From: Hermatobates lingyangjiaoensis
Lineage: Eukaryota > Arthropoda > Insecta > Hemiptera > Hermatobatidae
NCBI GenBank assembly: GCA_026182355.1
Contig: JAPFBL010000003.1
Coordinates: 2,443,001 to 2,507,000 of the forward strand
Direction of reading: 5' to 3'
DNA length: 64,000 nt
Made by a program: the position numbers and the translations under genes. Of the stretch, positions 45,401-57,400 are shown one piece after another (the first letter of the stretch is position 1; each line of letters starts with the position of its first letter). The notes beneath the pieces are model-generated. The model was not told where the DNA came from, did no database searches, and was given only the letters and a program-made list of their open reading frames with translations.

Positions 45401-48400
45401 AAATACTTTATAAATATAAGTGAAAATTTTTTTAAAAAAAGTATATAACAGTTTGAATATGTAAAATTACAATGCACAGAAATAAATAGAAACTGTTTTG
45501 AAAGCTATTTATTTTCCTTGTATGAGATAGATAGAGGGAATGAAAGTGAGAGAGAGAGAGCGAGAGGGAGAGAGTAAGCTTTAAATATGTATAATACTAT
45601 TGACAGAAACAGGCATCTTCTCATTATAATAATGGAGCTCCAATTCTTTCAATTTCAAGCGAGTGGACATATTTTTCCCACATAAATTGAAATTCGCATT
45701 AAGTGGAACCCAATATTCTGAGGGATAGCTGAGTTTAGCTTAGACTTTGGACATTTTCAAAATAAGACAAAACATAGTGTAATAAAAACCAAGAAATGCC
45801 GTATTAAAATTCTTTGAAAATTATTTGATGGTACTGGTAGTAACTACCGATACATTTTTGAGCAATTATTTAACTTCTTTATTTAAACTTATCAGAAAGT
45901 TGTAATTTCTTATTCTAGAAAAATTAAACAAAACCTACATTAATTGAAAACTGCTTACTGGGAAATGTTGATTTATCAATCGGTTAATTCGAAATGTTTC
46001 TCCTCTGGAGAAATTAGTATTTCATTTTATACATACTCATTATTATTATTATTATCATTATTGTTTTTAAATATACATATACGTATTATTATTATTATTA
46101 TTGCTATTACATAATGTTATTATTTTATCAAAATCACAATAAGGAAATCATTGAAATTATCCTGTCATTTTAAATGAACAACCCTCTGAAAAAATTCATA
46201 TGTACATATATTAAATATACAATTATGTAACGGTTTAAAGAATTTAAATCACTAGTATTTTTTGTTTTTTGTGTATAGAACACCTCTGGTATTAGAGATT
46301 GTTTCAAATTTCAGACATCCAAAAACCTCTGCGTGTCTCGCCTAGGTTTTTGGATGTCTTGAAATCCTCTAGCATTAGGGACTACTTCATAGTTTCCTGG
46401 CTAGGGTTTTGAGTGTCTCAAATTCCAGGGTCATTACGGATGACGCCACAGTTTCCCACCTGCAGAGGTTACTCTTATTCCCGGGTTCATCTGGTATAAG
46501 AATCTGCTTCATAGTTTTATGTCTGCTTAAGATTTAGGCTGTTTCAGTTCCTTTTTCATTAGTGTCTGATTCTTAGTTTCCTGTTGCATAGGATTTTGGA
46601 CATTTCGAGTTCTTTGACTTCACGGACTTGTATATAGTTTCTGTCTATGTAAGCTATTGTAGTTCTCAGCTCCTCTGACGTTATGGACTGATTTACTGCT
46701 TGAAGTTTTTCTCTTCCTACGCTCTTGGATGTATTGAGCTTCTCTGTCAATTGGAATTGACTCAGAGTTTACTGGCTGTGTAGACTTTGAGGAATTTCTC
46801 GGCCATTCGGGACTGAATTAGTGTTTTCTGCCTGAGATGGCTTTTGGAAGCTCGAGGTTTTCTGGAATTAAGAACCTGCTTTATAATTTCTGACTTGTGT
46901 AGTCTTTACTAAGTGTTTCGAGTTCTTCTCGAATTAGAGACTGTTTAAATTTTTTTTGCCTGCTTTTGTACGAGTATTATGGACCCTTGATCTCCCCTGG
47001 TGTGCATAGTATTCTGGGTGTTTCGAGCTTCTGTGCTCAATAGTATACCTATTGTGCTCAAATCCTATCATAGAGTGTAGTATCAAATGTAGAGTGTATC
47101 AAATGCTATCTTCACTCTATGTAATCCCTCTTGTAATCAGAACTATGTCATCAGCATAGCCCTGGCACCGAATGCCTTCAAGGGTTAACTTCCCTAATAG
47201 TTCATCTACTACCAGGGTCCACAGTAGTTGGGATAACACACCCCCTTGTGGACAGTGTCTTGTGGTTCGGATCAGTATATGTTTTTGACCTATACTGATT
47301 TCTATTTTCCTTTTCTATAGTTCCTCATTGGTGAGACTCACTTTTGGTTACTCGGCCGGCATCACTGCACCTTTAGTGAGTTTTTCCATGTCGGCGAAGC
47401 TGACTTCATTTATTTCTTTACTAGAAAGTGTCATGCGAGTTTTCTACCTCTCCTGTACCTGTCTTGGTGACAAAGATGGTGTCCTTTCTCTTTTCTTTGA
47501 TGGTTCCAATCCTGCTTTGTTGGTGACCTTCCGGTCATCAGCCACTTTCCGGAGTTTTCCTTTCTGATAGGGCTCTCAGACAGGTCTCAGGTACCATTTC
47601 ACCTGAACTCCGAGGCCAATTCTACGGGGATCATGCACTCCCCTAGGCTTTCCTCGTTTCGGGAGAAAGTTACCTCCTTTCTCCTTCTTCGGGATAGTCT
47701 TCTTCGGGTTCTTAGGTGCACTTGTGGGAGGTTGGCTCCCACTAGTTGACGCCTTAGAACCCTATAAGGAGACATCCGGAAGATGGTCTCCGGACTTCTT
47801 TCGTCATGGTGTCCTACAGGGGGAATTTCTGTTCTGTCGGTGGTACTTTCCCGACTTTATGTTTATTTTTTTATTATTCGTACTCATATGATTCCCAAGA
47901 GTAGCTAGGGATAGTGTTATTCACTCCGGCAGAGTCCCGCATACCGGACTAAGACTATTTACTCAAAGGGGTCGCCTGGTACCCTTAAGGCTCCGTTCAT
48001 AATACAGTAACCCCTGTATCATCCATCCTTCGGCACGGATAGCATAACACCTTAGCTTGGGATAAAAGGAGGGGTATTAGGGGATTAGGAAGGATGTGAA
48101 ACGAAGGTAGTCAGTCCCAGCCCTGATCACCTTCTCCCCCTCTTCTGTTTGTCCCTGCATATAGCAGGTTAACAGTGTAGCCTCGTGAAGGCCGAAAGTC
48201 GGAGTTGAGTGTTAGAGGATATTAGAGGCGCGTAATCACTTCATTACTACCCCGGACTTTTAAATAGAGTATTAACTATTAATTACTGTTATTAATTAGA
48301 ATTACACGTAAATCCGTCAAAATCTCGAGATAGAATTTTTTCACGATCACTATACTTACAGTAAAGGAAAAAAGAAAACAGAAATAGAAGGGAAAGCCTT

Positions 48401-51400
48401 ATTGGTTTCCACAAATATTATATCATTATCCTGCTTTAATCACGACTAGTACTTTATTTTCTGTTCTCGTGATAATTCTACGGACTTTATTTTTTTACGT
48501 ACTATTTCCTTTATGCGTTCAATCCTTGATAAAATTGATATGGCTAAGAAGTGACAGTAAAAAAAAAGATAGCTATTAATTCCATCTGTAGTTAGACATC
48601 GGATTCCTTTAGCACGATTCTATGTATACCTCACTCCTGAAACGATATAATTTATCATTATCTAAAAATAAATAGTAAGAATTATTCACATCATTAAAAT
48701 CGTATTATTCTAATTGCATATTTTTTACGAATAACATATAATTTATAAATAACTTATAATTTTACACTATTGTGCTAACTATGAAACTAGTAAATCTAAC
48801 ATTTTCCATTTAATTTGATTTTACTAGGCTGATTAAAATTATGGATATAAAAAATACACAGTTATTTTATCATTCACATTAGTATTTATTTATTATGTTT
48901 TACAAAATTCTTAACTTCTAATCATAATAAATTGGCGGTATATTATGAATTTCGCGCTCCTAACTAACATTCAGACTAAATTACTTTCAATTATTTTTAT
49001 GATAATTATCAAAATACCAAGTAAAATGCAAAATTGCTTTTTAGCTATGGTTATCAATACTAGGAAAGATTCTAGAAAGGCTAATCCTAAAACGCATTAT
49101 TCCTCTCCTATACAAACAGAATATAATCCCCGACCACCAGTTTGGTTCCCGGCGACATCATACAACAATACAGCAGTGCCACCGGGTTGTAGACGCCATC
49201 TCCTCTGCTCTAGAGAGAGGCCAATATTGTTCGGGTGCGTTTCTTGATGTTTCTCAGGCTTTTGACCGGGTTTGGCACCCAAGCTTACTATGCCAACTAA
49301 AAGACATCCTACCCTCAACATACTACCTCATCCTTCGCAGCTACCTGACCGAGCGATATTTCCGGGTTTGTGAAGGAACTGCTCTTTCTCCCTATTTTCC
49401 TATAAATGCTGGTGTGCCTCAGGGGAGCGTATTGGCTCCCACTCTTTACCAAATATACACTGCTGATATCCCAACCCATTCCAAAACTACTATTTTCACC
49501 TTTGCAGATGACACAGCAATATTATCCAGTGACTCAGATCCTATCAGCTCCACTCAATCCCTCCAAGAACATTTACTCATTTTGGAATCTTGGTGCCAGA
49601 AGAGAAGAATTAAATTAAACACTGAGAAATCCACCCATATTACGTTCACACTACGAAAACAAAGATGTCCTCCTGTTTATATTAACCAATCTCCCCTCCC
49701 AGTTGCTAACGTAGTGCGATACCTGGGGATGTACATCGACAAACGATTAACATGGAATCCACATACAAGACTGAAACGACAAGACCTACTGAGACGATAC
49801 AAGACGCTATCTAGACTTCTTGACAACAGATCAAATCTGACACTACAAAACAAAAGACTAATATACACTGCTATACTTAAACCGATCTGGACTTATGGAC
49901 TAGAAATCTGTGGATCAACCAAGCATTCAAACATCCAAAGAATTCAAGCAGCCCAATCCAAAATCCTTCGCAAAATTGTGCAAGCTCCCTTCTATGTTTC
50001 GAACGATACCATACACAAAGATCTTAAAATTCCCTTCATCCACCAAGAAATCCAATCCCGATACCGTAAATTCCATGAATCTTTACCCACCACTATAAAT
50101 CCTTTCATTCACGAATTATCATCTCTCCAGATTCCTAGCAACCCTATTAGAAGGCTGAAAAGATGTTGGCCCCGAGACCTACTCTGAAATGTTAACTGTC
50201 AAGACTAGTTGCAAGTGATCCTAACAGTCTATATGGAGTACTACCAATGGGTGGTTTCTCCACTCTTTATTCCACCTTTATGTAGCATGTATCACTATTA
50301 CTTATTACCCCGATAAGGGTAGTTGTAATACAAAAACAAATAAAAAAAAAAAAAAAGCTATGGTTATATAATTAATTTTAATATTAACAATGTATTTGCT
50401 GGATCATAAGATTTAAAGCCTTACTAATGATACCTGTACCTTCTCATTATTGAATCAGTGTTATTAAAAAAAAAACATACTTTACAAGCGTTTGCCAATT
50501 GTTCTTAACAAACATAATAATTACCTTTCCATTAGAACTGGCAAATTGTAGTAGCTAGATTAAAAAGTATCAGTTAATTAAATTGATTGTTCATTATCTC
50601 TGTTCAGGGTTGCCATTTTCTTCCCCTCAAAACAACTGTGATAATAGACGATAAATATAGAAGTCCCTCTCACCCAGGTTGCATAGATTGGACCGCTTTC
50701 AAACCTCGTCCTAGTAACAATTCCGATTTAATAAACATGTTTTCTTTCTGATTATTTTTTCAGGACAGTTCATCAGTCTTCCTTTTTCATAGAGTTATCA
50801 TTTTAGTTTACACACTTTACGAAGTTTGTAGAAATGAAAAAGTTAGAACTTTTCAAAATGTTGCAACTTGTAAAGGAGAATTAGTGGTGAGTTATTTTTA
50901 TTGGCAATTTTATTATCCTTGATAATAAATAATTTTGTTTTACTAATTTTAGAATGGATGGGAAGCACTCACGATTATTTGCAAAGCACTGATTTGTCGG
51001 AATATAATGAAGGTTAAAAGATTTGTCGCCTTCTTGAGATGTAAATTTGACCGCCTGTTCATAGGATTTGTTAATATTCGAAATCTGAAATATAAGAACT
51101 GGAGGTCGTTGTTGTCTGGGAAATTTCTAAGAAATTATATACGATTTAAATTAGACAAGGTATAAAACCATATTTAAGAATTTTGAGTTATAAATATTAT
51201 GAAATTTAAATATGGTTTGAAAGATAAGAAAAGCAATGTGTTATTTATCGTCACACCTTAAACAGTTAACATGTTAGTGCCTAATAAAAGAACACAGCCT
51301 AAATCTCCTTTAATAAAGCAGTGTTCAGATTTATTTTATTACATTTTCATTATGATTGATGCCAAGTATTAAATTAACATTAGAAAAACTATACAACTCA

Positions 51401-54400
51401 CTTAGGAGGAGGAGTCAATAAGTAATGACAATTCAATCATAGATTCCGAACAACAATAAATATCTGAATGATCAGTATTCACGGAATTAGGCTGACTAAG
51501 CAGAATCCTTGTGATGTAGACATTACTCAGAAAAGCTTCAGTCTTTGATTAAATTTTGTTTTAAAAAGGTTCCTGTTTTCGCCCTATGGAAAATTTGTTA
51601 TTGAGATTCGAGGTAATGTCAGGTTTCTGACAAGATATGCTTGGAAGCCAGCAGATATCCGTTACATACCTACGAAAGGTACGATGACACTACACTACCA
51701 CCTTCAACTCTTTACTACTGAATTCACCAATTTAGAAGTGGCAGGAAACAATTGATGTTAAACCTGCTCCGGTTGGCCATCCATTTCTTGCACTGAGTAT
51801 CATGTGTCTGCAGTTTAAGAAGTCCTTGAAGATGATCGCCGCATAGCAATTGATTGAATAGCAGAGAAAGTGGGAATCTCATATGTAAGTGCCCACAACT
51901 ATTCTAACTGACACCAATCCTGAGCATAAGGACGCTCAGTGCCAGGTGGGCCCCAAAAGCGTTGCGCCCTAAACACAAGATTCAATGCATTGAATCTGCA
52001 ATTAATGTTCTCAATCATCTGGAATAGGATCCTGAGAGTTTTTACCAATCCATTGTGACCGGATGTGAGACCAGGATCTACGAGTATGACCTTGAGTCCA
52101 AAATTCAATCCAAGCAGTGGTTACTCCGGGATTCTGGCGATCCGATCAAATTCAAGGCTGAAAGATCGGTAGTAAGGTTAGGCGACATTTTTTTGGGTTG
52201 CAAAGCGTGTCATCCTAGTAAACTTCCTGGAAGAATAGCACATTGTCACTTCTTTCTATTTTGATGGTTTATTCCAGAAAATGAGGGCAGAAATCGCAGA
52301 AAAACGCCGACAAAAATTGCACCGTATTCTTTTTCACCATAACAATGGTCCGGCACACACCCTTGCTTCTATGCCAAAACCCTTGCGAGGATTTTGGTGG
52401 AAAACCCTCCAACACCCAGCTTACAGCCCTGATCTTGCGTCCTCAAGACTTTTTTCTGTTACCAAAGTTGACATTAGACCTCAAGGTAGTCAATCATCAA
52501 GATAGAGATGGTGCAAAAGGGGTGTTTTAGAGTTCTTTAGGGAAGAGCTATAGGGTTGGGAACACCCCATGCAGAAGTTTTTAGACTTCTATTATTAGGT
52601 TTACTATTACAGTTATTAAGTAATAATATTGAGAAATAGTTGTAATTTGTCGATTTGTTTTTCAAATATAACATTACTTATTGATTCTTCCTCGTATTAA
52701 AGACCCCCTGTTCCCAATCGTTTTGAATGGTTTGAGTGTCTTCACCATTATTTGAAGTAGCAATTGTTTTTCTGAATGTGTTATCCCCAAACATGGAGTA
52801 GTTCCCAGTTATGATTATAATTTTCTTGTTATGTGGTGTAACATCTGTCTTATCCAGTTTGTTGAATCCCTTTTTCACCTAAAATGGAAATGGTTTGGGT
52901 AATTTGCTCCTCATGGGGAAAAATATCTGTATTTTCCAGTTTATTGAAGCTCTTTTCATGTAGTATTGGAATGGAAAGTGCAGCCCCACAACAAAGATCT
53001 TTGTGTGATGAAACAATCAAGATATTGATTTGCACCAATATCTTGAAAAGGGTTAATACCTTTACCATAATTCACTCCTTATGTGGTGGTACATCCTTTC
53101 CTCTCCCTAGGAATGGTTTAGGCATGCTGATTATAGTTCAAGTGTTACAGATATTTTCCCTCAAAGGTCGCTATCATTTAAATTGATTAATAGGTATACT
53201 TATACTCATTGCCACACTCTTGTTTGCTTGATTTGCGAAGGTAGTGCTTGATTTCTAGACATATTCTAGAACAGTGAGCCATGGTTATTTATTCACTTTA
53301 CTAGAAGGCAATATTCATTCATAGAGAATTTTCTAGAAGTTCCTTCTAGAAGGACTATTCGCATAGTCAGAAATATAAGGATAACTCTTAAACTGTTCTA
53401 ATCAGTGGTGGGATTCAAATTGCTTAAGAACCAGTTCGTGAGAACCAGTGCTTAAAATATTATGAGTTCGGAAACTAAATTGTTTAGTTATGTATAGGCT
53501 AATTAGGTAGCAAACCTTCATTAATACATACACAATTAAATTGTTTGCCAATTTTTCTATGGATGCTTTTTCGATTTAGCTTCTCGAGTTTTCTGATCTC
53601 ACACTTCCATTCATTTGGTACCAAGTGTAATTTCTAGTAACCAAATGAATGGAAGTGTGAGATCAGAAAACTCGAGAAGCTAAATCCAAAAATCATCCAT
53701 AGAAATTACACTTAGTACCAAATGAATGGAAGTGTGAGATCAGAAAACTCGAGAAGCTGCATCGAAAAAGCATCCATAGAAATTACACTTAGTACCAAAT
53801 GAATAGAAGTGTGAGATCAGAAAACTCGAGAAGCTGCATCGAAAAATCATCCATAGAAATTACACTTAGTACCAAATGAATAGAAGTGTGAGATCAGAAA
53901 ACTCGAGAAGCTGCATCGAAAAATCATCCATAGAAATTACACTTAATACCAAATGAATGGAAGTGTGAGATCAGAAAACTCGAGAAATTATGTAATTAAT
54001 AATTTGTTGCTAAAAATATTTATTACATCATATAAAGTTAATCTAAATAATAGTTGTACAAAGTATTTATTGATTTCTGTAGAAACAGTCTTCTCAACGT
54101 TTTTTTGATGGGTTCTAGAGAAATAAATCAGGAGTGTAGGTTAGTGTTCTGTTCTATATCACCCAATAGGAGCATATTCAATAAACTTCTATTCAAACTA
54201 AACCCTCTAATGGTTTTCATTAACTACAATGGTTGATAGTTAAGAAAAAAAACATACTTACTGCACTTTGAATAGCTCTGAAAGTGAATGCCTGTAAAGC
54301 AGAGGCGTAATTTAATATTTAATAATACATTTACCAATGCTCTATTTCATCCTGCTGCATTGAACTACCTGTAACAATTTGTATATCTGCTCCACTTTTA

Positions 54401-57400
54401 CTCTTGAAGATCCAAAAAACACTAATGAACATGGAAATTTTACACTTTGATAAGGGGGAGTTTAATTATGCTGTGTCCACTAGTTGCTAGGTCGCCAATC
54501 GAAAACTATAAGAAATAATAATGTTTTGGCAAAGATATTTGAAAAGACTCTTAACTTCTGCTTTAATGTATTGCGGTCTTGCACAATATGGTTTGTCAAA
54601 AACAATATGGTTTTTTTATTACTGGAATAGGTAACGGACTTACTTACATAGTTTAATGTAGAGCACTGCAGGAAGGAATGTAATCTTATTTATTAGGGAA
54701 AAAATTGTGGATCCACATTTTCAAATCTCCTAATTCAATTTTTATAAGTTTTTAGTAACGTTATTTTTTTTTCAGGTTATACAGTTTTCACCTTTTCGTA
54801 ATGTTGACGAAGAAATTAATTTCATGGATCAGTACAAGGATGTTTTGAAAATTTTAGATGATTTGGGAATTAGAATTAAGTATAATGAAGGAAAATGCAT
54901 TTCACCTAAAGATTTTGTTACTCACTTCCACTGGATGGTGATAAAGCATTTTCTTAAGGCGAAAACATCGTTAAGAAAGTACGGCATACTTGTTATATTT
55001 GTAATTAGATTGAATAATATTCTAAGAAGAAAAAATCTGTCACCCTCTAATCCATCGCAAGTCTTAGTGACAAGATTTACCCAGACGGTATTAAGGCTCA
55101 GTGTTTTCCATGACTCTAAAGTTCGGGTTTTCAATGTACCCAGAACTAATAGTCTAATGCCTTACCCACAAAGAAGTGAAGTGGGTATAGGAAAGATTGT
55201 AATTCTTGGCGAAAAAAAGACTCCTCAAGAAGGTTCAGAGTCTTTGTCGATTCGACAAAAAGAAGGATGTATCAAAATTAATCAATATGTGCAGACTGAT
55301 AAACTTTTAAAAGGTGATATAATATTAACTGTGAAAGGAAGTGGTCCTTTTATTGATAAAACTTCTTGTATTTCCATATTAAAATTGCCAAGAAATTATA
55401 CGCTTCAAAGTGCAGGCATTAGAAAGATCCTAAATTTGATTCAAAATACTGTACAGAAAACTTCCTTACTAAGAGATAGAGAAGAAGATTTATTTAGCAA
55501 TGATACTCAACAAATTACAATCCGTAGGTCTTCAGCATTCGGTTCAAATGAAATAAGTCAGTTACAGGATTCAAAGGATAAAAAGAATGAAGGAAATGGT
55601 GATTTACCCCAGATACTTGACAAGTTCAATACATTTTCCAATTCAAATGAACAAAGTTGTTTTAATCGTGCATGTTCTTCACTCAATGATTCAAGTAATT
55701 CACATGAATCCATTAATGAAGAAAATGATTCAATTTTTCTAAGGGAAAATAATTCTGAAGTACATTCGGAATCAATAATGTCCTCTGGACATGTTAGTTC
55801 TTCCAAAGGAGAAATTCATGACAATGTGTGTCCTGAAAGTGAATCTGTGAGTGATATTTCAGAAAGTGAACCATCTTTCAGTCAGTCTTTTGATCGTAAG
55901 AGCATTTATTCTGTTGCTTCCAATGAAGTGGTTTCCGCATCCTTTTCAACCCAAGAATCTCATAAAATGATATGTAACAGAGATGACGAATTTAGTAGTA
56001 ATTCTGAAGAGAACAGATTCTCAAATTCTTTGATTTATGAAGACAATTTTGATGAAACATTGATATCTTGTCATTCAAAAAGTAGCACCGAGGATTCCAG
56101 TTCAGTGGAAGGTTTGCGTTTAAATGATGACAAAACTGAAATTAATTTAGAATGCGACCAGGAAGAAAGAAGTTTGGATGCCGTTCAGGAATCCAATGTT
56201 TCTGAAAAAATAGAATTAGTTAATACTGGGGTAAATTATCTGGAAACTATTCAAATAGGAGGGAATGAAAACAATACTTGCAATACACACGTTGAATATT
56301 CACCAATTTCAAGTGCAAATGAGAATGAAGGGGAAGATGAAAGTAAATCTGACACCTGCTGCACTAAAACTGGCGATGATGAACGTATGGATGTTGCGTC
56401 CATTTCGTCAGACACCAGTAGTCATTCAGTGCTGAATTTACCCTCTCCTGAAGTGGAAATTATAATTGATCAATCAGACTCAAATGAAAATTCTGTTTTA
56501 ATTAAAACTGTTGGGAATGAATCTCTTTTAAATTCACCTATAAAGGTAAATTCTAACTCAAGAGATTCCTTTGTACTTGGTTGTAAGCGTTCGTCTACTC
56601 CATCCATTATTTCAAAGCATGAAGAGAATAACATTAGAAATTGTACAGCAAGTAAAGAAAACGAGAATACTCCAAAGTCGAAGAGAGGTGATTTGATGGA
56701 GACGGAGTCTGAGGAATCGCCTACGGCATTGAACTTGGCCGACTGGCTTAAATATTCTATGGGTGTTGCAAATATTGAAGATGATACCAACTCATTCCAG
56801 GTATGTTATTTACATTCTGTCTATTATGTTTAAAAATAATGTGTAACTGGTGGATATTTGTACTAAGAGTAGGAATGCATGTGAACAGACAATCTAGGCT
56901 AGGTTAGCTTGCAGTGACAATCCCGCAAGGAAACACACACATAGCGAATATCGGTTTGTGATACCACACAATAGTCAAGATTGATTCCACATAGGAATTC
57001 TGTAATTTTGCTTAATTCAAATCTATTTATAAACGAGTACCTGTGATTATATCGAGAGCCAGTCTGGGTATTGAACCCCGGACTAACTGTCCTGAGGTGA
57101 GCACGTTGCCATTGGGCTAACCTGGCCCCCACAGGCAATCATAACGGTCAATTTATGTAAATATAGCGTTGAGTATCTGAGAGTTGCATGTACAAAACAT
57201 GAACCAGGTTACATTAAAATGTATTTTTCATTTACTTATTGTACATGTCCGTTGTGTAATGACGTAGTACGCATTATTTTTTTACACTGGAACAGTGATT
57301 TGTATACCTGTTATACAGATATTCTTTCCAAACATGTATATTCTTTTGATAATTCATTAAACTAAAAGGTCATATTTAGACTTGGATTTAAATCTGATAA

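Noticed and set aside
49097..49321. Minus-strand open frame over the LINE
   Set aside because: Shadow of the intact RT frame, which reads conserved Jockey motifs on the plus strand.
53641..54000. CRISPR-like array
   Set aside because: The whole 77-bp unit repeats without variable spacers, and this is eukaryotic intron sequence. It is a tandem repeat.
56470..56790. Minus-strand open frame opposite exon 13
   Set aside because: Shadow of the Ser/Asn-rich coding strand. The plus-strand frame is far longer and has matching splice sites.
57050..57131. Possible tRNA gene on the minus strand
   Set aside because: Same SINE family as 44032-44362, reversed. It is a tRNA-derived head, not a functional tRNA.
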